Below, piece by piece: positions 1 through 14,188 of a stretch of DNA of 64,000 nucleotides. The number at the start of each line of letters is the position of its first letter. The stretch's first letter is position 1. The notes below the pieces were generated by a model, which worked only from the letters and a program-made list of their open reading frames with translations, had not been told where the DNA came from and made no database searches. The position numbers and the translations under genes were made by a program. The stretch is from Alligator mississippiensis. Taxonomy: Eukaryota; Chordata; Crocodylia; Alligatoridae. The stretch covers positions 59,302,001 through 59,366,000 of the forward strand of contig NC_081826.1 in the NCBI RefSeq assembly GCF_030867095.1. Reading direction: 5' to 3'.

Positions 1-3000
1 TAAAATTGCAACAACTCTCTACTGGGTGGGGACTTACAGTCATCTACAGCACAATAAGTGGGGACTTACAGTAATGGTGCAAAACTGAATAGATAGTGTG
101 GATGTTCAAAAGCAGGGGATGTTCTCTCCATGGAAACACTAGCCAGTCTTATAAGAACACAATATTTGGCAGGACTAGTTAGATAGCTATGGACTATGTG
201 GAAAGCAGAGATAGGCTATGCTGAGGATAGTAACACTATGGGCATGTGTAGATGAAACAAAATTTCCTGTTTCCATCGACGCAACTGCATTTATGTTTGC
301 ACGACCTGGGATTTCCCACTGCCTTAAAGTCCATTTAGTGCCTTAAACTAACACTACTCAGAGATGTTTAAAATTGCGTTGCTTTTGTGTTAAAATGCTA
401 GCTGAACCAAATTCTGCTGACAGTAGTGGAGTTGCACCAATAGTTCTGCCAGTGAGGCAACTCTTGGTGCTGTGTTCATTTCCTTCTTCTGCACCCTTCT
501 CTGGTCACTTTGCCATGCTTGTTTTGTGCATGAAATAACATCCAGTAGCAATCATCAATGTCTCTTCATTCATGTCTTTCCTACATCTTCCATCATGTTC
601 CTCAGAAAATAGTTGATTAATACTAATGTTACTTTATGGAGGAGCAGGGCAGAAAAGACCACTCAAAGTTACTCCTTCATCCTGTGCATCCTCTTCTTTG
701 TGTTTTTCAGTCTGAGACTATAAGTTCTTAGAACTAGAGACTGTCTTATTTTACAGTATATATTGGCACCAAGTCAGTGCTAACTGTCATAAATTCACTA
801 CACACTCAAGCACAAATAAAATGTATAACCCAATCCTGCTGTGCATGTCAAATACCATTTTTGATCACTTTAAAGAACAACTTACAAAACAGAGATTGGA
901 CTGTTTGATAAATCCATCAATAGTTTTCTCTCTTCAAGAGAAAGTGAAATTGTAATAATACAACTTCTTTACATTCAGAGCGGGTGTAGTATTTCCAGCT
1001 CAAATCATCATGAGGCAGACCCTCAAAAGGTCATAAGATTGGCTTTAAAATTGTAAGATATTTTTAAAATATATTTGGCATGTTTTGGTTGCCTTCTGAT
1101 TTAGTTGCCTCCTAAGGGAGTATGCTCAGGTCATGTTTTTAAAGTTCTCTCTGTAGCCATGAGTTTCTATTCCTTAAAACAAAAGATTTTCAACATTGTC
1201 ACTGAATCACCTGTTTCTGGGAACTGGGGCTTAACACCTATCACAATAGTCACAATAATGTCACAAGAGATGATGACTGCATAAGTCTGTACAGGGAGGA
1301 GCTCCACTCAATAGGACCAACAGGATTCTCTATACTTAGGGCATCCTGATACATGAGTAGCTAAAGGAGAAATTGCATGAATGATCAGGGTGGTTGTAGT
1401 GATAGAAATTATATTTATAGATACTCCCCAACAGGAAATTGAGGGAATTAGGAATTGGGAGATGGTTTCTCAGGGAGCAGCTAGTTAGAAGTGATTTAAG
1501 GGGAGTCATTGAGCATCTGCAGACTTTGCATATTGCTTCACAAAGTAAAGTGTGTTGTTCTTCTCATTCATGTATGCCTGTGTATATATTGAATTCAGTG
1601 ATCGCTGCAGTGATTGCAGAATAACTACTTGTCTTTCACACCAAGGACCGTAGCTGCCTTAACTCTCTGCAGAAACCTCTCACCAAAGGACTAATCCTAC
1701 AAACATTTTGTCACATGAATAACTCACTGGAACAACTGGCACACGTCTTAGCTTGTACCATTTTACTCCATGTTAATATAGTTAATGTTACAATATTTTC
1801 ACTACAATTATAGCAAGTTTTGGCATTGCAATGTAAGGTATCTGATCTATTTCCATTCTATCCTCCATTCTCCTCAGTGAAAATTCAAAGTCCTGCTCTG
1901 AAGTGTCACGCTGGCTAAAAATATGGCACTACAGAAATAAACACTATCCTCAATTTTCAATGTTGTTAGCACCAGACATTGAAAATTATGAGTCAGCCCC
2001 CTCTGTCCATCTATAATAATATTGATATTTAAAATATTATAGTAATTCATTTTTGTGCTTATTTATATGACAAAGACATAGAGGAACTTTCTTGTTTGCC
2101 TTCTGTTTTTTGGTCCTTCTAAGGACCAAACATTTTTCAAAATGCTCATTCTAACTTTATGAGCTATTTCTTCCTATTCAACAGATTATTGGAATTGGGC
2201 TATTAGAAAAATTCTCTCTGGCAAGAGTGGTGATAGTCATGATTTATAAAGCTGACTTCTACTGTGAAATGAAGGACAAAGACATCTTAGCAGCTCTTAA
2301 GAAATAATCTTTAATTTCTACCCCAATTGCATGATGTAGGACAAACTTACAAAAATGTATACCCATGTCACACAACATGGGTCACTGATTAGTAACTTTT
2401 TGGTACATGCTGTTCTTATCCTTAACTCTCACAGAACATCTTTGGAATCCACTTAATTTGTCAGCACAGAAGTTCACTCCTTGTTTACATTATACAATAT
2501 TTTCATGCTGACTAATAGCCTTAATGAAATCTGGGTAGGGCATTTCCTGGCAGTTAGTGACCAGCTGGCCTGATGGCCCTTAGTTTCATCTCTGGCTCCC
2601 AACTCCTTTAGCTTCTCATTTGGACCTTGCTTTTTTTTTTTCATGCCTGGAGAATTCCCAGGGTCCAGCAGGACCCTTGAATGTGTAAAACACACAGGGT
2701 AGGACTCAAACAGAAAGTTTCCATGAATGCTCCTTTTTCTCCCATCTGTCCCTATCATGAAGGTTACAACCCCACCACCACCATCACCAACAACTACCAT
2801 GACAAAAACATAGCCCTAGTAATTATTGCTCATTTTGCCTTTATCGCTCCAACCATTTATATACAGAATCTTACAACATGCCCCAAAGTGGAGCTAGCTC
2901 TGGAACTGAATATTAAATTGGTGTTGAACATTAAGTGGGAAATGTAATAGTTGTGGATAGTATGGGAAACAGCCATCTGTAGAAAGGGATCATAATGCTT

Positions 3001-3155
3001 TGGACAGACTATGGCAACTTACAGGATGGCAAAATGAAAAGCAGAGGGCACCTTATATAGCCAACAGCATCAGTTCTAAAATCCCTTTGAGAACAGCAGG
3101 ACAGAAAAAAAATGGGTCCGGGGAGAGAAGTGTTTTCTTCCTGAATTGTGCCTGA

Positions 3156-3204
<49 letters not shown>
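3156..3204. repeat. (TC)n(AC)n compound microsatellite
   Basis: About 14 TC units pass directly into about 11 CA units. It is a simple alternating dinucleotide tract of the kind that varies in length between individuals. Confidence 0.95.
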
Positions 3205-3205
<1 letters not shown>

Positions 3206-4162
3206 TAATACACATGATTAAAAAACTATTAGTTGGTTTTGAAGGCCACAGTGGTAGTATACCACCCAAGGAATAGAAGCAATTTCTGAATTTGTATTAT
3301 AACAGCTAAGGCAAAGACTAAGAATTATTTTACAAATCAAGACAATTTTCTATCCCAAAAAACAGGATCAGAAAGGGGGCAGTAAGAGTGGGAGATTTTG
3401 CTAAGTGGATTGGCGCATTAATTAACAATAAAGGCCAGACATTCATAATTCTAGGATAATCTCAGTCTTTTGGTGATGACACAAACTGCTCTAGTTTCTT
3501 TTGAGCTTTGTGGAGCATTGGAGCTCTGTTATTCAGACTTGCCAGTTAACCCAGATTTTTAGTTTTCTGTAGCATATATAAATATCTTCCTCTGAGTGAT
3601 GCTTTTCTTTGAGTGTTCTTATTCAATAGACAAGCCAATTAACTGTACTTTTTCTAATACAATTTGAAAATTTAACTGGAGGGTCTGTCTCTAAATGAAA
3701 ACAGGAAAAGTGGTTTTGTCTTATTGCTGGCTTTGAATGAATAAGTGCTGGATGCATAAAAAGTTTATCTAAAAGCTTATATGTGTGGGGAAATTTGAGC
3801 GCTAGCAAAAATTTGAGTGTATTTATGCAAATTTACAGCTCACTAGCTGTTTTGCACTGACCCTCATGTGGATGCCCTTATTACTCTTATTGGAACTACC
3901 ACACTGATACATCTTTATGGAGGCACCTTGGAGCCATGCAGAGCCACTGAAACACCTCAGCAGTATAAATAGTGGAAAGTGCTGTGTGCTATGTTATTTC
4001 TCAGGCAACATGCTGTTGTCTTAACAAGATTTTTTTTTTGCTTTGCTTAGCAGGCCCAGGCCTAACAGCTTTGTTCATGAACTCTCCGTAGCGCCCAATG
4101 TGCCTGTTCTCCTTCTAAAAGCTGTTATTCAGATTCACCGATAGTTTCAAGGCATACACATA

Positions 4163-4737
4163 CAGGCAGTCCTAGACTTATGTTTTGAGTTGCAACATTT
4201 TGTATTTACAACGTTTATAAATTGACACCGTTTCAACTTTCTGACATCAGTTTCAACTTTACAACACTTGATCCGACGCCATGCCACATCAGTGAACAAG
4301 TTTGCTGTGTCTCTCATCTCCCCGGAGAACATCGGTCCAAACTTCCTTGGACACTTTCTTTAAGAAAGCAGACAAGACTCCAGAAAAACCTGCAGTCAAG
4401 ACTCCTGAGAAGACTCCAGCCAAGAACCCTTCAAAAATGTCCAAACAAGAGCCCTTCAAAAAGTCCAGCAAAGTCACCTCAAAGAAGTCCTTCCAAATTA
4501 ATATGATTGCTATTTACAATATAAATACATTAATGTCGCCATATGACTCATCTATAATTGTTTGAGTACAAAATTCCTGGTTATTTTTGGTGAAAATAGG
4601 GTACTGGGCCTTGGTTCAGGAACTAATCCCCCATTATAACATTGTTTCCTATGGGAAAATCGGTTCCGAGTTACAACGTTTCGACTTAAGACGTGGTTTT
4701 CAGGAACCAGTTGTGTCATAAGTCTGAGGACTGCCTG
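4163..4737 (+). mobile_element. Tigger-like non-autonomous DNA transposon
   Basis: The left end begins CAGGCAGTCCTAGACTTATG and the right end is its near-perfect inverse (CATAAGTCTGAGGACTGCCTG). Both ends are flanked by TA, the usual duplication of the Tc1/mariner/pogo superfamily, and the ends resemble Tigger termini. The 575-bp length is far too short for an autonomous copy. The interior keeps a plus-strand frame at about 4334-4500 rich in Lys, Pro and Thr (LDTFFKKADKTPEKPA and similar units), which may be the remains of a transposase C-terminus. TIRs and TSD are read directly; the family is inferred. Confidence 0.82.
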
Positions 4738-7700
4738 TATTCTTCTAAAAAGGACTATCCTCTCTCTTCTTTGAATGGTTTGGACAAATATCCATAGGAC
4801 ATCTATGGATAAGTAGCTATAGTACAGTCTCTGCTTACTCTTTGGTGGCGTCCATTTAACCTTTACCTTCTTAACTTCCTTGCTTACAAGTCAAAGCTAC
4901 TTCTCCATATTAAGCTGAAGAACAACTGAAATCTCCAAACAATTAATAAAAAATAAGTACTAAAATACTGTAGCATGCACGTGTAGGGATATTACACGCA
5001 CAAACACAAGCACATGCACAGCCTAAATTCGGGAGGAGACCTTTTATTTTATATTCTGCTTGAGCTAACACTTGCACTTTAATACCAGATATCATTGCAG
5101 GACATAATGAGGGTCATTAAATATATTTATTGGCTTATTAAATTGAACTGCCTTCACTGTTGCAGCTGGGCTTAGTTTTATAGAAAACCAACAAATCCCA
5201 AAAGTCACACAACAGGAGTCCAACACTCTTTAGCTGATGACAGTGTAAATACCAAATTTACTAGGACTAGGAAGTGGCAAACATAGTAGCGTTATATTAT
5301 TTAAACTTGCCGTGAGGCATAGTACGTAATTCTCAGCTGATAAAGGTAGCATGACTTTGGAAGGAAACATGAGAAGCAGTTTCGTGGGATTTAGTGATAT
5401 ATGCATGAGTATTATTTAATTACAGGCAGCCAGTGAGCACTTGGATATTTTCTAAGTATCTTTGAAATCGGGAAAAGACTTCCATTAACAAGGTACAAGC
5501 TAAAGTTAACCATTACCACCAACTAATCTACACTAAGTGCCACAATCTGATCAAAATTGTGCTCTTTAAACAGGTTCGCTGGCACTGGAGCTGGCCCTCA
5601 ATGTATGTGGTCTTCTGCTAAGCTCTAACAGTTTGGCCTCTGTTTTTCTCCACAAAGATTGCAGGGACCAGAGGAAGTAATTGTAAGCACTTCATGTTCC
5701 CTGTTTCTGCATCCTTGCTACAAAAGAAATGAGTAATTATGAGACTCTGAGATTATGATGCAGCTGTTCTCATCTCTTTGGACCAGATTCATTCTGAGGT
5801 GAAGTGGTAGGTGTGACCCAATGGGCAATCTGCCAAGGGGAGGACTTGTATTCATCTGGTTACCATGCTTCTTCCGGGTTTTTATCAGATAAAGCATTTT
5901 TTATTTCCACTGGGGACCTCCCAGAGTTCTACTGGTGAAGGTTGCTGCCGGGATGGGTTGAATCAACACATTGCTATGCTTCCTCCCTTGCCAGCACTGC
6001 CTACTTCTGAGTTGTATGGGATAATTGCATGACCAACCCCTGCCCTGGAGAGGTTTTGACCACAAGGAGCTGCAAGCTCCTAGCCATATTTTCTGTCATG
6101 AGAGGCTCTGAACCTAGGTTCATGCCAGGGTTGAGTAGCTGGGTTGGACCCTTACTTTCATTGGCCTTTCCCCAATTAACCTTGAATTTGAGAGAACAAA
6201 TTCCTTTCCCTTCACAACTCTGTCAAACATTTCTTAAACTGCTTCTCTGGTGTAAACACAAGCAAAGGATTCTCTCGAGGAATTGGCAGAAATGGCTCGT
6301 TTGAGTCAGATACAGCATGATCTGCCTTCCCTTTTTCAGACATCAGCAGCTTCCGCCAAAAATGAATCACAAATGCATTATTCATTAGGAAGCAATTTTA
6401 TTTTTAGCAATTCCTTTTCCTAAACACCTCTGCCCAAGCTGTTGGGAGAGGGAGTGTCCCCCCAAAAAAATCAGATGAGCAATATATCAAGTTGAAGAAA
6501 TGAAGCTGAGGTTTGTTAGCCAGCTACACAGAGATAACGATGACCTCACAAATATTCATCTGCCTAAGTGGAAAAAAATCTCAGTGTCATCCCTTTCTTT
6601 CCATTGCAGGGAACTCATGAATAGCTGTGCATCATTTTCTGTAATGGCAAAGGAAAGCCCCTGCTGAGGTATTTTTGCTTTTACTCTGTCTCATTCTCCT
6701 GCACAAACACCCACAGTTCTACCAAAGAGATAAAGACATTGCTTATTCAGAGTTCAAGGTCCTCTCATACTTTAACTGGGCTGCTAAAAGCTTTAAGTTT
6801 TTCTTTCCTAAATCACTGGCAGCAAACCGAATAGCAAAGGGTGTCACATTCCTTTGTACTGTAATCCTGTAAAGCAGGCTGGATGTTTCCTGAGATTTCT
6901 TATAAAGCTGGATTTGTGTGTACATGTGCATGTGTGTACGCCAGTAAATCGTCTTAAATTTATACTTTTGGAAAACTAATAGCTGGTTTTCTTATAATTG
7001 TATTATTCAATATCCAATTATTCTAATTGGACTACCAAATTGTCTTTCTTACATGTCCAAGACAGAACTGGATCCCAACTAACTTAAGTGAATGTCATAT
7101 AGAAAACCTACACACATTTAAATTCTTCTTTAAGGCTGTCAAGATCCAGGAAATTTAAGAGCTCAGCCTGACATGGCCTTAATTTATACTGTTTTGAACA
7201 CATATGCTATATGGCTGCAATTTAAACATGGTAAATGAGGCTTAACCCCAAATTTCTGTGTTCTTCAATTTAAGCCAAGTCTGACTTTTCAGACTTTATC
7301 TTATAAAAACATTGTTCATTTATTTTCAGAGATAGACATTAAAAAGAGAAGCATGAAATAATCTAGTTTCCCAGGATAACAATGTTATGTTGGATGAATT
7401 TGAGTTTTTTTCCCACTGTGTGGAAAAATTAAGCACATTTATGTGTATATATGAAAATATACATATGTATTACACACAAAGAATATGTTAAAAGAACATT
7501 AATGATTAATGATTTGGAATGCTAACTTAATTCACTCATCCCCTCTTGATTATATATTATGAGGCAGTTCTTAATTACAGGGTCACCCACTATATTTTGT
7601 CCAGCCAGTCCCAACTTTTTCCCTGTACCCTGGCTTTTCAGCAGGGCCTGCCTCTGCTCCATCTCTCTGCATGGTTCCCAGTTGTGGCCAGCCAGTCTTA

Positions 7701-7999
7701 GTCTTCTCATGGCACTTCAGTGGATCTCCATCTCTCCCAGCTTCTCCTTGGCTTCCAGGCTTCTTGCCCAAGCAGTCCTAATCTCCTCTGGTTCCCCCAC
7801 TAGCTTCTGGTCCAGTCATGTTTAACATGTCCTAGTTCTCCTACCACCTTCAGCTTCCCCCTCACTCACATTGAGGACTTGTGATGCATCTGAGGATAGA
7901 ATTCAGCCCATTCTGCAATTATTTTCTATGTACACATACTTAGAGTATGCCTAACCCATGCCAACAGTTAGTCCCCTTACAAAATGCTTACTTTTTTCT

Positions 8000-8110
8000 A
8001 AAGCTCAGCCAGAGGAGGAGGTGGTGTGCTGCTGATATTTTGTGCTGTAGTCTCGTGGTTAGAGCACCCACCCAGGAAGTTGGACACCTGACTTCTAGAC
8101 CCCTCCCAGC
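8000..8110 (+). mobile_element. tRNA-like SINE fragment
   Basis: Around 8054 lies an A-box-like string (TGGTTAGAGCAC), followed by a segment that resembles a decayed tRNA-derived SINE body. The same plan recurs near 53.3 kb in RPL7 intron 3. No intact tRNA cloverleaf or B box is present, so it is a fossil and not a tRNA gene. The family is not assigned. Confidence 0.5.
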
Positions 8111-9066
8111 CAGCTCCTACCTTCAGGAGAGTGCCCTAAATTAGCTAGAGGCTAAGCTAGGCAGGGGGCAGTCTCCCACCTTGCTACTGAAACTATGCCA
8201 CTGGAGAGAAAGAAATGCAAGATTCAGAGGGCCAGAAAGAGGGTATAATAGGGAGTACCCTCCGGAGCCTGGTGGCTGGGGAACTCACCTGGGGTCTGGT
8301 CCCCACTTTCAGAACTATTTTAGTTTTTTCCTATTATACATTTTGCACTAAACATTTAGGGGGAAAAAAGCAAAACAAAATCCTCAAAGAAGTTCAGGAA
8401 GCAGGGACCAGCACCCAGGACTTCTGCCAGGTACGCTACACTGGGCTCCGGGGTCATGCCCCTTCTCTGGCTAATTGTCTTGCTCTAGCCCCATACACCT
8501 TGCCTTTCTGCACAAGTACTGGGAATGTAACCCTGAGAAGTCTAAGTGAAAATTTAGAGCCGAGCACTGGCTGAAAAGAACTTGAAGCTGGGAACAAAGA
8601 ACCCCCCCCCTGCTGGATTCTTCCAGGGAAATGGGATATTGTACAGTCTTTGTACAAGAGGTCATCAAAGAAACACCTCACTTGATCCTCAATTTCTCTT
8701 AATGGAAACAATCTCCCAAATTTAGCTAACAGCATGGGTCAGAAAGAAACCACAGTCCCATAGCCAGAAGCAACAGAATGAAACTGAAGGAAGGCAGTTT
8801 CCTGTGAAATACTCTCCTGAAGAAATTGCATCAGTTGAGTCATTTTAAAGAAGAACCAAGAAAATACTTGAGAAAATACTGTCCAAGCCAATCCAGTCTG
8901 GTAGGAAACAGACTTGAGACCTAACTTTGAACTTCTGTTGCACTCACTTCTGTTTTATTAGACTCAAAGACATTTTCTAAAAAGAGAATCTGATGCGAAT
9001 CCTGCTATACCTTTGTTTAGGCTCTTTCATGCTTGAAGTTGCATGAAAATATGGCTTGTGAATTCA

Positions 9067-9094
9067 TCTCTCTCTCTCACACACACACACACAC
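9067..9094. repeat. (TC)n(AC)n compound microsatellite
   Basis: A short TC run passes into a CA run, the same composition and polarity as the longer tract at 3156-3204. Confidence 0.9.
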
Positions 9095-9965
9095 TTATTT
9101 TATCTTCTTTCATTTGAGGCACAGAGAGTCACTAACAGTCTCAGGTCCTGCGAGTTCCAACATATGATTACTCCATGCATCCACAGTGATCCAGCAACCA
9201 GGTTGCTAAACCAACATATGCTGTGGCAGTTTCTATACAGCATAAGGTTACAGGATAATGCCAAAATAATCTTTTTATTAAATCAAACAGTCAGTCAATG
9301 AACTAAGCTTCATATTTATCACTGTACAGTTAACCCAAGTGAGCAAGAAAGATTTCTTTTTAATTGTGTGATCCAATATATTTATTTTAATGACCTTATG
9401 TATACTATCAAACAGATTAAATGAATTGCATCAGTCACTGGTACAGCAGTGGATTCCCAGTCAATCCATCCTCCCCCTCCACAGCCATACATAAAATCAA
9501 GGCTGGAAGATTCTCTTCAAGGAGATTTATCTCTTTGACGGTAAAGCAGGTGGCTATATTAATGCAAATTCTCAAGGGAACTAGGTAGGTAAGAACAGTC
9601 CAGTAATAACTAACAACAATGATTTACAAGGGGACTAAATTGCAAGCTTAGGCCTTGATAATTTTTCAACCCTTGACTTCATCATTACCTTTTGGATCTG
9701 TGTCTGACATCACCGCCAGGAATGCCTGAGATCAAATTAAAGTGAAAACATCTGGTTGAAAGCCAGCTTAAAACACATGTATAAAAAATACAAGAGACTG
9801 GTTAGAACCAGTGGCCTTGTGCATGATAGAAGCACTGACAATGTTCTGTTTCTCAAGGCCTGGGCCACATTTTCAAAAGTTGGTATCTCTTGCACCCACC
9901 ACTATTATATTGCTTACACGCCTAAAGATGTGATCTGTGGAAAGGATCAGGAACTTGACACCCAA

Positions 9966-10560
9966 AGGGCACATCTATACACCACCATACGGCAATGTTG
10001 CTATGGCACTGTACTTCCTTTTGGAAGTACTAAAGCACGGTTCAGTATGGGTGGTTACTGTGCCATGCATGCAGCGCATGATTAGATTTTGCCACTACGT
10101 TGCCATACTGGTGCACTATACCAGCAGAGTGCACCACTATGGCAATGTAGCTGCCAATTCTGTACAGGAAACACTCGTTATTCGCAGGTTCAGCATTTGC
10201 TGTTTCAAATATTTGTGAATGCCAAACCCGCATCTTAAACATACTTGCAGAAGCTCCTCGGGAGCTCTGCGCTTGCTGCCACCAGGCTGCTGCTGCCGCT
10301 GCCAGGCTCCCGCCATCACCAGCACAGCTGTACCTCCACCCCCTGGCCACCAGGGGCGCTGCGTTCATAAACGCAGACGGTGTTCATGAACGCAGTGCCT
10401 TATTCACAGATTTTGCCATTCGCGGGGATCTCAAGAACATACCACCCACTAATGGCGAGGATCACCTGTATAGACCAATTTGAGCGCTACATCACCATAG
10501 CGTGCCGTACGGTGATGTAGCATGTCACTATGTCATTGTAGGGTGACAAGTAGGCGCCCT
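9966..10560. mobile_element. Miniature DNA transposon (outer element)
   Basis: The element starts AGGGCACATCTATAC and ends GTAGGCGCCCT. The termini are imperfect inverted repeats, and CAA flanks both sides as a possible 3-bp target duplication. Its arms contain self-complementary stretches built on CATACGGCAATG-like and GTACGGTGATG-like strings. A second transposon interrupts it at 10165-10468; without that insert the element is about 290 bp. The superfamily is uncertain: a 3-bp duplication would fit Harbinger-type elements. Confidence 0.6.
10165..10468. mobile_element. Tigger-like MITE, nested
   Basis: The ends are CAGGAAACACTCGTTATTCG and, inverted, CAGGTGATCCTCGCCATTAG, flanked by TA on each side. 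Subterminal sequence such as ATTCGCGGGGATCTCAAGAAC is typical of Tigger-type elements. The 304-bp copy has a GC-rich centre of CTG/CCG-type triplets and no transposase frame. It sits inside the outer element at 9966-10560, so it inserted later. Confidence 0.78.
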
Positions 10561-13500
10561 CAAAGTGACCAAAACCTCAGACTTAAAAGGAAAGCCTGGC
10601 TGAAAGTCTGGCCCCTGATTTAATGCAACAGGTCTATCAAATCTAAAAAGGAGAAGTACACAAACAAAACGGCTCTGTAAGGATAGACCGTGCAAGTAGG
10701 TTTAAAGTGATTCATAAAATAGTTCTTATGTCTGAGAGGCAAGTGACAACTTTCTACAAGGAATTTGGTGCATATATTTGCTGCAGCTCTTAGTAGCTTC
10801 AGCAGAGCACTCTTGCGCTCCCTCTAAGTGGATACCTGGGGCTGGTGCCCTGGTTGCCCACTGCTCATTCTGCTACGTGCTCTGATTGTTGCATTCATTC
10901 ATTAAGCTGCTTCCTAGCACCACTGGAAACTCTGTATGAAGTCATTTGCAACCCTTTCTTCCTTGCCAATCATACTTCCAGTTGCCCTCACCATTATTTC
11001 TGCCTACACCAGGCAAGAGTTCATGTGATGTTAACAGCTACAAAAGGGAACTCAATTCCTGTGATGTGGCAGGGAGTTTAAATATTAGGCATAAAACAGC
11101 AAAGGGTGTAAACAGCATGGGATGGGACTACTCAAGAGCAAATGGACAGGTTGGCCTGGCCACACTGCTGGCAAATGATTTAATGACAACATGTGATACT
11201 TATATAACAACAGGTTTTCCCCTTTTCAGTCTTCCTTTTTCCTATGTACTTTTTCCAGCTAATGGCTCCCCAAGTAACAAGCAGGCACCCATGAGAAGGC
11301 CTTTCCCTGAGGTAAGGTTCACGCAAGTGGGCACCTGTGTAGCACACACTGCAGATCACACCCTAGGTAGTGTGTGATCTACATCTTAAAAAAAAAAATC
11401 ATCAATACAGACTTACTTCCTTGCTTGGATGGTACTAGGTTTGGAGCTAATCTTCTAGCATACTGTGTAAGCAACAGGTAACAAGTCTACATGTTAGACA
11501 CTGACATGTTTGGAAATCTGTGAGATTGTTCTCATAACCTGATTTTTTTTCACAAGTATTCTCCCAGTCTAGAAGTGGCACTTACTTGAGTTGGAGGAGA
11601 GCTGAAGGACTTGTGAGCTTGTTTTAAGTTCTCTTTAGCTACTATTAAGTTTGAAACATTAGAGACTCACACAGTTGCATAGATAAATAGAATCTCCCTC
11701 TTGTTCCAATGTGTCCTTTCTTCTTTTTCTGACTCCTCTGGGAATCTCCACCCCCTTTAGATGGATTAAGGCTTTTTATCAAATCACTGCATTGGGTCCA
11801 TGAAGCTGGCACTCTATGTAATTTGGCAGTTCTATGTTAGCAAAAGTTGCCAACTTGGGCTTTTATCTTGGGTGTGTCAGTAATATTTCTCTTGGTCTGC
11901 TGTCAAAGCAAGGGGAGCCAGTAGAGACCCAGCCCAACTAACAGAGTAGCAACAAAGGCCTTACAACTGGCTCAGTTGCAGATTTAGAATAGAACAGGAC
12001 AACTGCTGCCCTTTAGACAAGGGCACCACAGATTTTTCCTGATGTAATGGTATTGAAACCCCCTAAATTGCAAGCCTGCAAACAGAACAACGCACCTAAA
12101 AGTGGAAAGGAGAGCGCTACATATGCTTTGTGTCTTAAACCACTGAGCAGCAGTGCTGCAGCACTGCATATTATGTTCACCCAGAGAGCTCTCTCTTCCA
12201 GGCCCATAACAGTAACTGCATTTGCACTAGACATCTCCTGAGAGCTGGCCACTCAAGAATGCGAAGAGAATATCCTCTCCCACTTTATTTTGGCCATTTT
12301 GAATTTCATGATTTGAGCTGGGACAGAAGCAGAAATACAAAAAGGATAGGAACCAGACAGATTTATGGAAGCTTCCCTCCCATCCACCACCTGGGTTCAG
12401 TTCCTACTTGACCCAAACTGTATCAGCAACCCTGAACATGAAATATAGTGCAGTCATATACTGTACCTTTAGCAGGTGAGAAACATCCAGGATTATAAAT
12501 GTGACACGAGAGAGATCGTCAGGGAGTGGAATTTGGAGGAAAAACTCCAGACAATGATGGAACAGGAAGTTACAGCAGCTGTAGAAGCTGTGCTTAATGA
12601 ATTTCCCAGGGGGAATTTAGCTTTTGCTCTGTCTTGCTCCCTCTGGCCCAGAGAGCTGTATTAGTTTCTCCACTTCCCAGCCGTCTCAGTCCCACAGGCT
12701 GCTTAGTTAAAGAATTTTCAAGGCTGTAGATTGTGTTATTGGTCCCTTGTGAGAAAATAATTTTAGGTCCACTTCCAAATATTTAGTAACAAAAGCAAAG
12801 CTTCCCAAGGTGAATCCTAGGAACACTGAAAGCATCTCCACATCTGACCATTCAGACATCAGGAGGAAGGAAAGCAGGAAAAAAAATGCAGTTCTGTAGA
12901 AAACAGGAGACTTGAGCTTCACAGAGGGAAGGGTCATGGACCTCCGTCTTCAGTACAGGGGGACAGTGTGACTGACCCCAATCATTCTCATTAGATACAC
13001 TAGGTCCTCATATGAGAACCATCACGTGGGACTGTTAATATTTATATACCAAAAAGTCTGGGGAAGGAGAAAAGCTGGTTATCAGAATCTCTGTGAACGC
13101 TTCCCCTTTAATGCAGTATATAATTGTTAATTACAGCCAGAGCTCTGTTTATTTTACCGGGGAAGAGGATTTAGGCATGACTTTTCTGATCCTGTCTCCT
13201 GACTTGAGTAGTGACTCAAACCAGTCAAAATGACTGCCTGTCTGAAGTGAAGGTGAAATGGCTTGTTTTCTGGAGAGTAACTCCCCAGTACCAGAAACAG
13301 CTGTGGCAGATAAGTACTCATTAGCCTATACATAAGGATCCTTTATTAACACTTTCCAAATAGTTAAAAAAAACTCTTCCATCCTAAAGCTAACAAACAT
13401 TTCATAGCCCTGGGAGGGCTTTCTAAAGCTAAGTCTATTTCCCTATCTAAGATGTCTACTTGTTATCTTACTGATCTTCCAGCTTATCACCAAAAGCCTT

Positions 13501-14188
13501 CTAGAGACATTCTCTTCACCCTCACCACTCTAACAATCGGCACCATTTGTCCCTAACCATCAATCCTCCTATGCCTCCAGTTTAGTCTCTGGAACTAGTC
13601 AAGTGCCTTACTTCACAAATGTTAACAGATGGTGTGTTATGCAGTACATAATCATTAATGTACGGGTGTTAGTTAAACAGCCCCAGAGAGGGTAATTTTC
13701 ATATCTCCAGAAATGAAGCTAAGTGAACAATTGCCAAATGGATTTTACATTTGAGTCACTTCAAGCAGATAGTAGCTGTCATTTGTAATTTGGTTATTTA
13801 TATAGTGGATCTAAGGGAGCAGGGGGAAAATTAATAGAACAGTATCTGTGTCAGCATGTTCTAGTTTTTAATGTCCTTCCACTAGAAGTCTTAGTCTCAT
13901 TTGCACAAGACTTATTTCTCATTAACCACCACAGCAGGCACATGTGCAGACAACAAGCTGACAGTTACTGGTGGTATGTCCTGAGAAAACATCGTTCCTA
14001 AAATAACAGTGGTCATCTAGGACCTCCTCTATCCTAGTGCTTCTTTCCAGTAGAAGAATCAAACTGGTGTAGCAATAATGGGAAATGCAGTGGTTAAGGC
14101 CTAGTGCAAACACCCAGACTGATGAACAGACAGGAGCTGGAATGCACAACATGAGTTCTCTTTTTTCCAATTAAAGACTTATAATCTT

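Noticed and set aside
8000-8110. tRNA gene
   Set aside because: Only an A-box-like string is present; no B box or cloverleaf. Kept as a SINE-like fragment.
10346-10361. CTCF-like CCACCAGGGGCGCTGC
   Set aside because: One G short of the consensus and located inside a Tigger-like MITE; too weak to call.
11353-11384. Small inverted repeat GATCACAC...GTGTGATC
   Set aside because: Short, imperfect arms and no further element structure around it.
12013-12252. Minus-strand frame with hydrophobic stretches
   Set aside because: 79 aa, no recognised family, no supporting exon, promoter or poly(A) arrangement.
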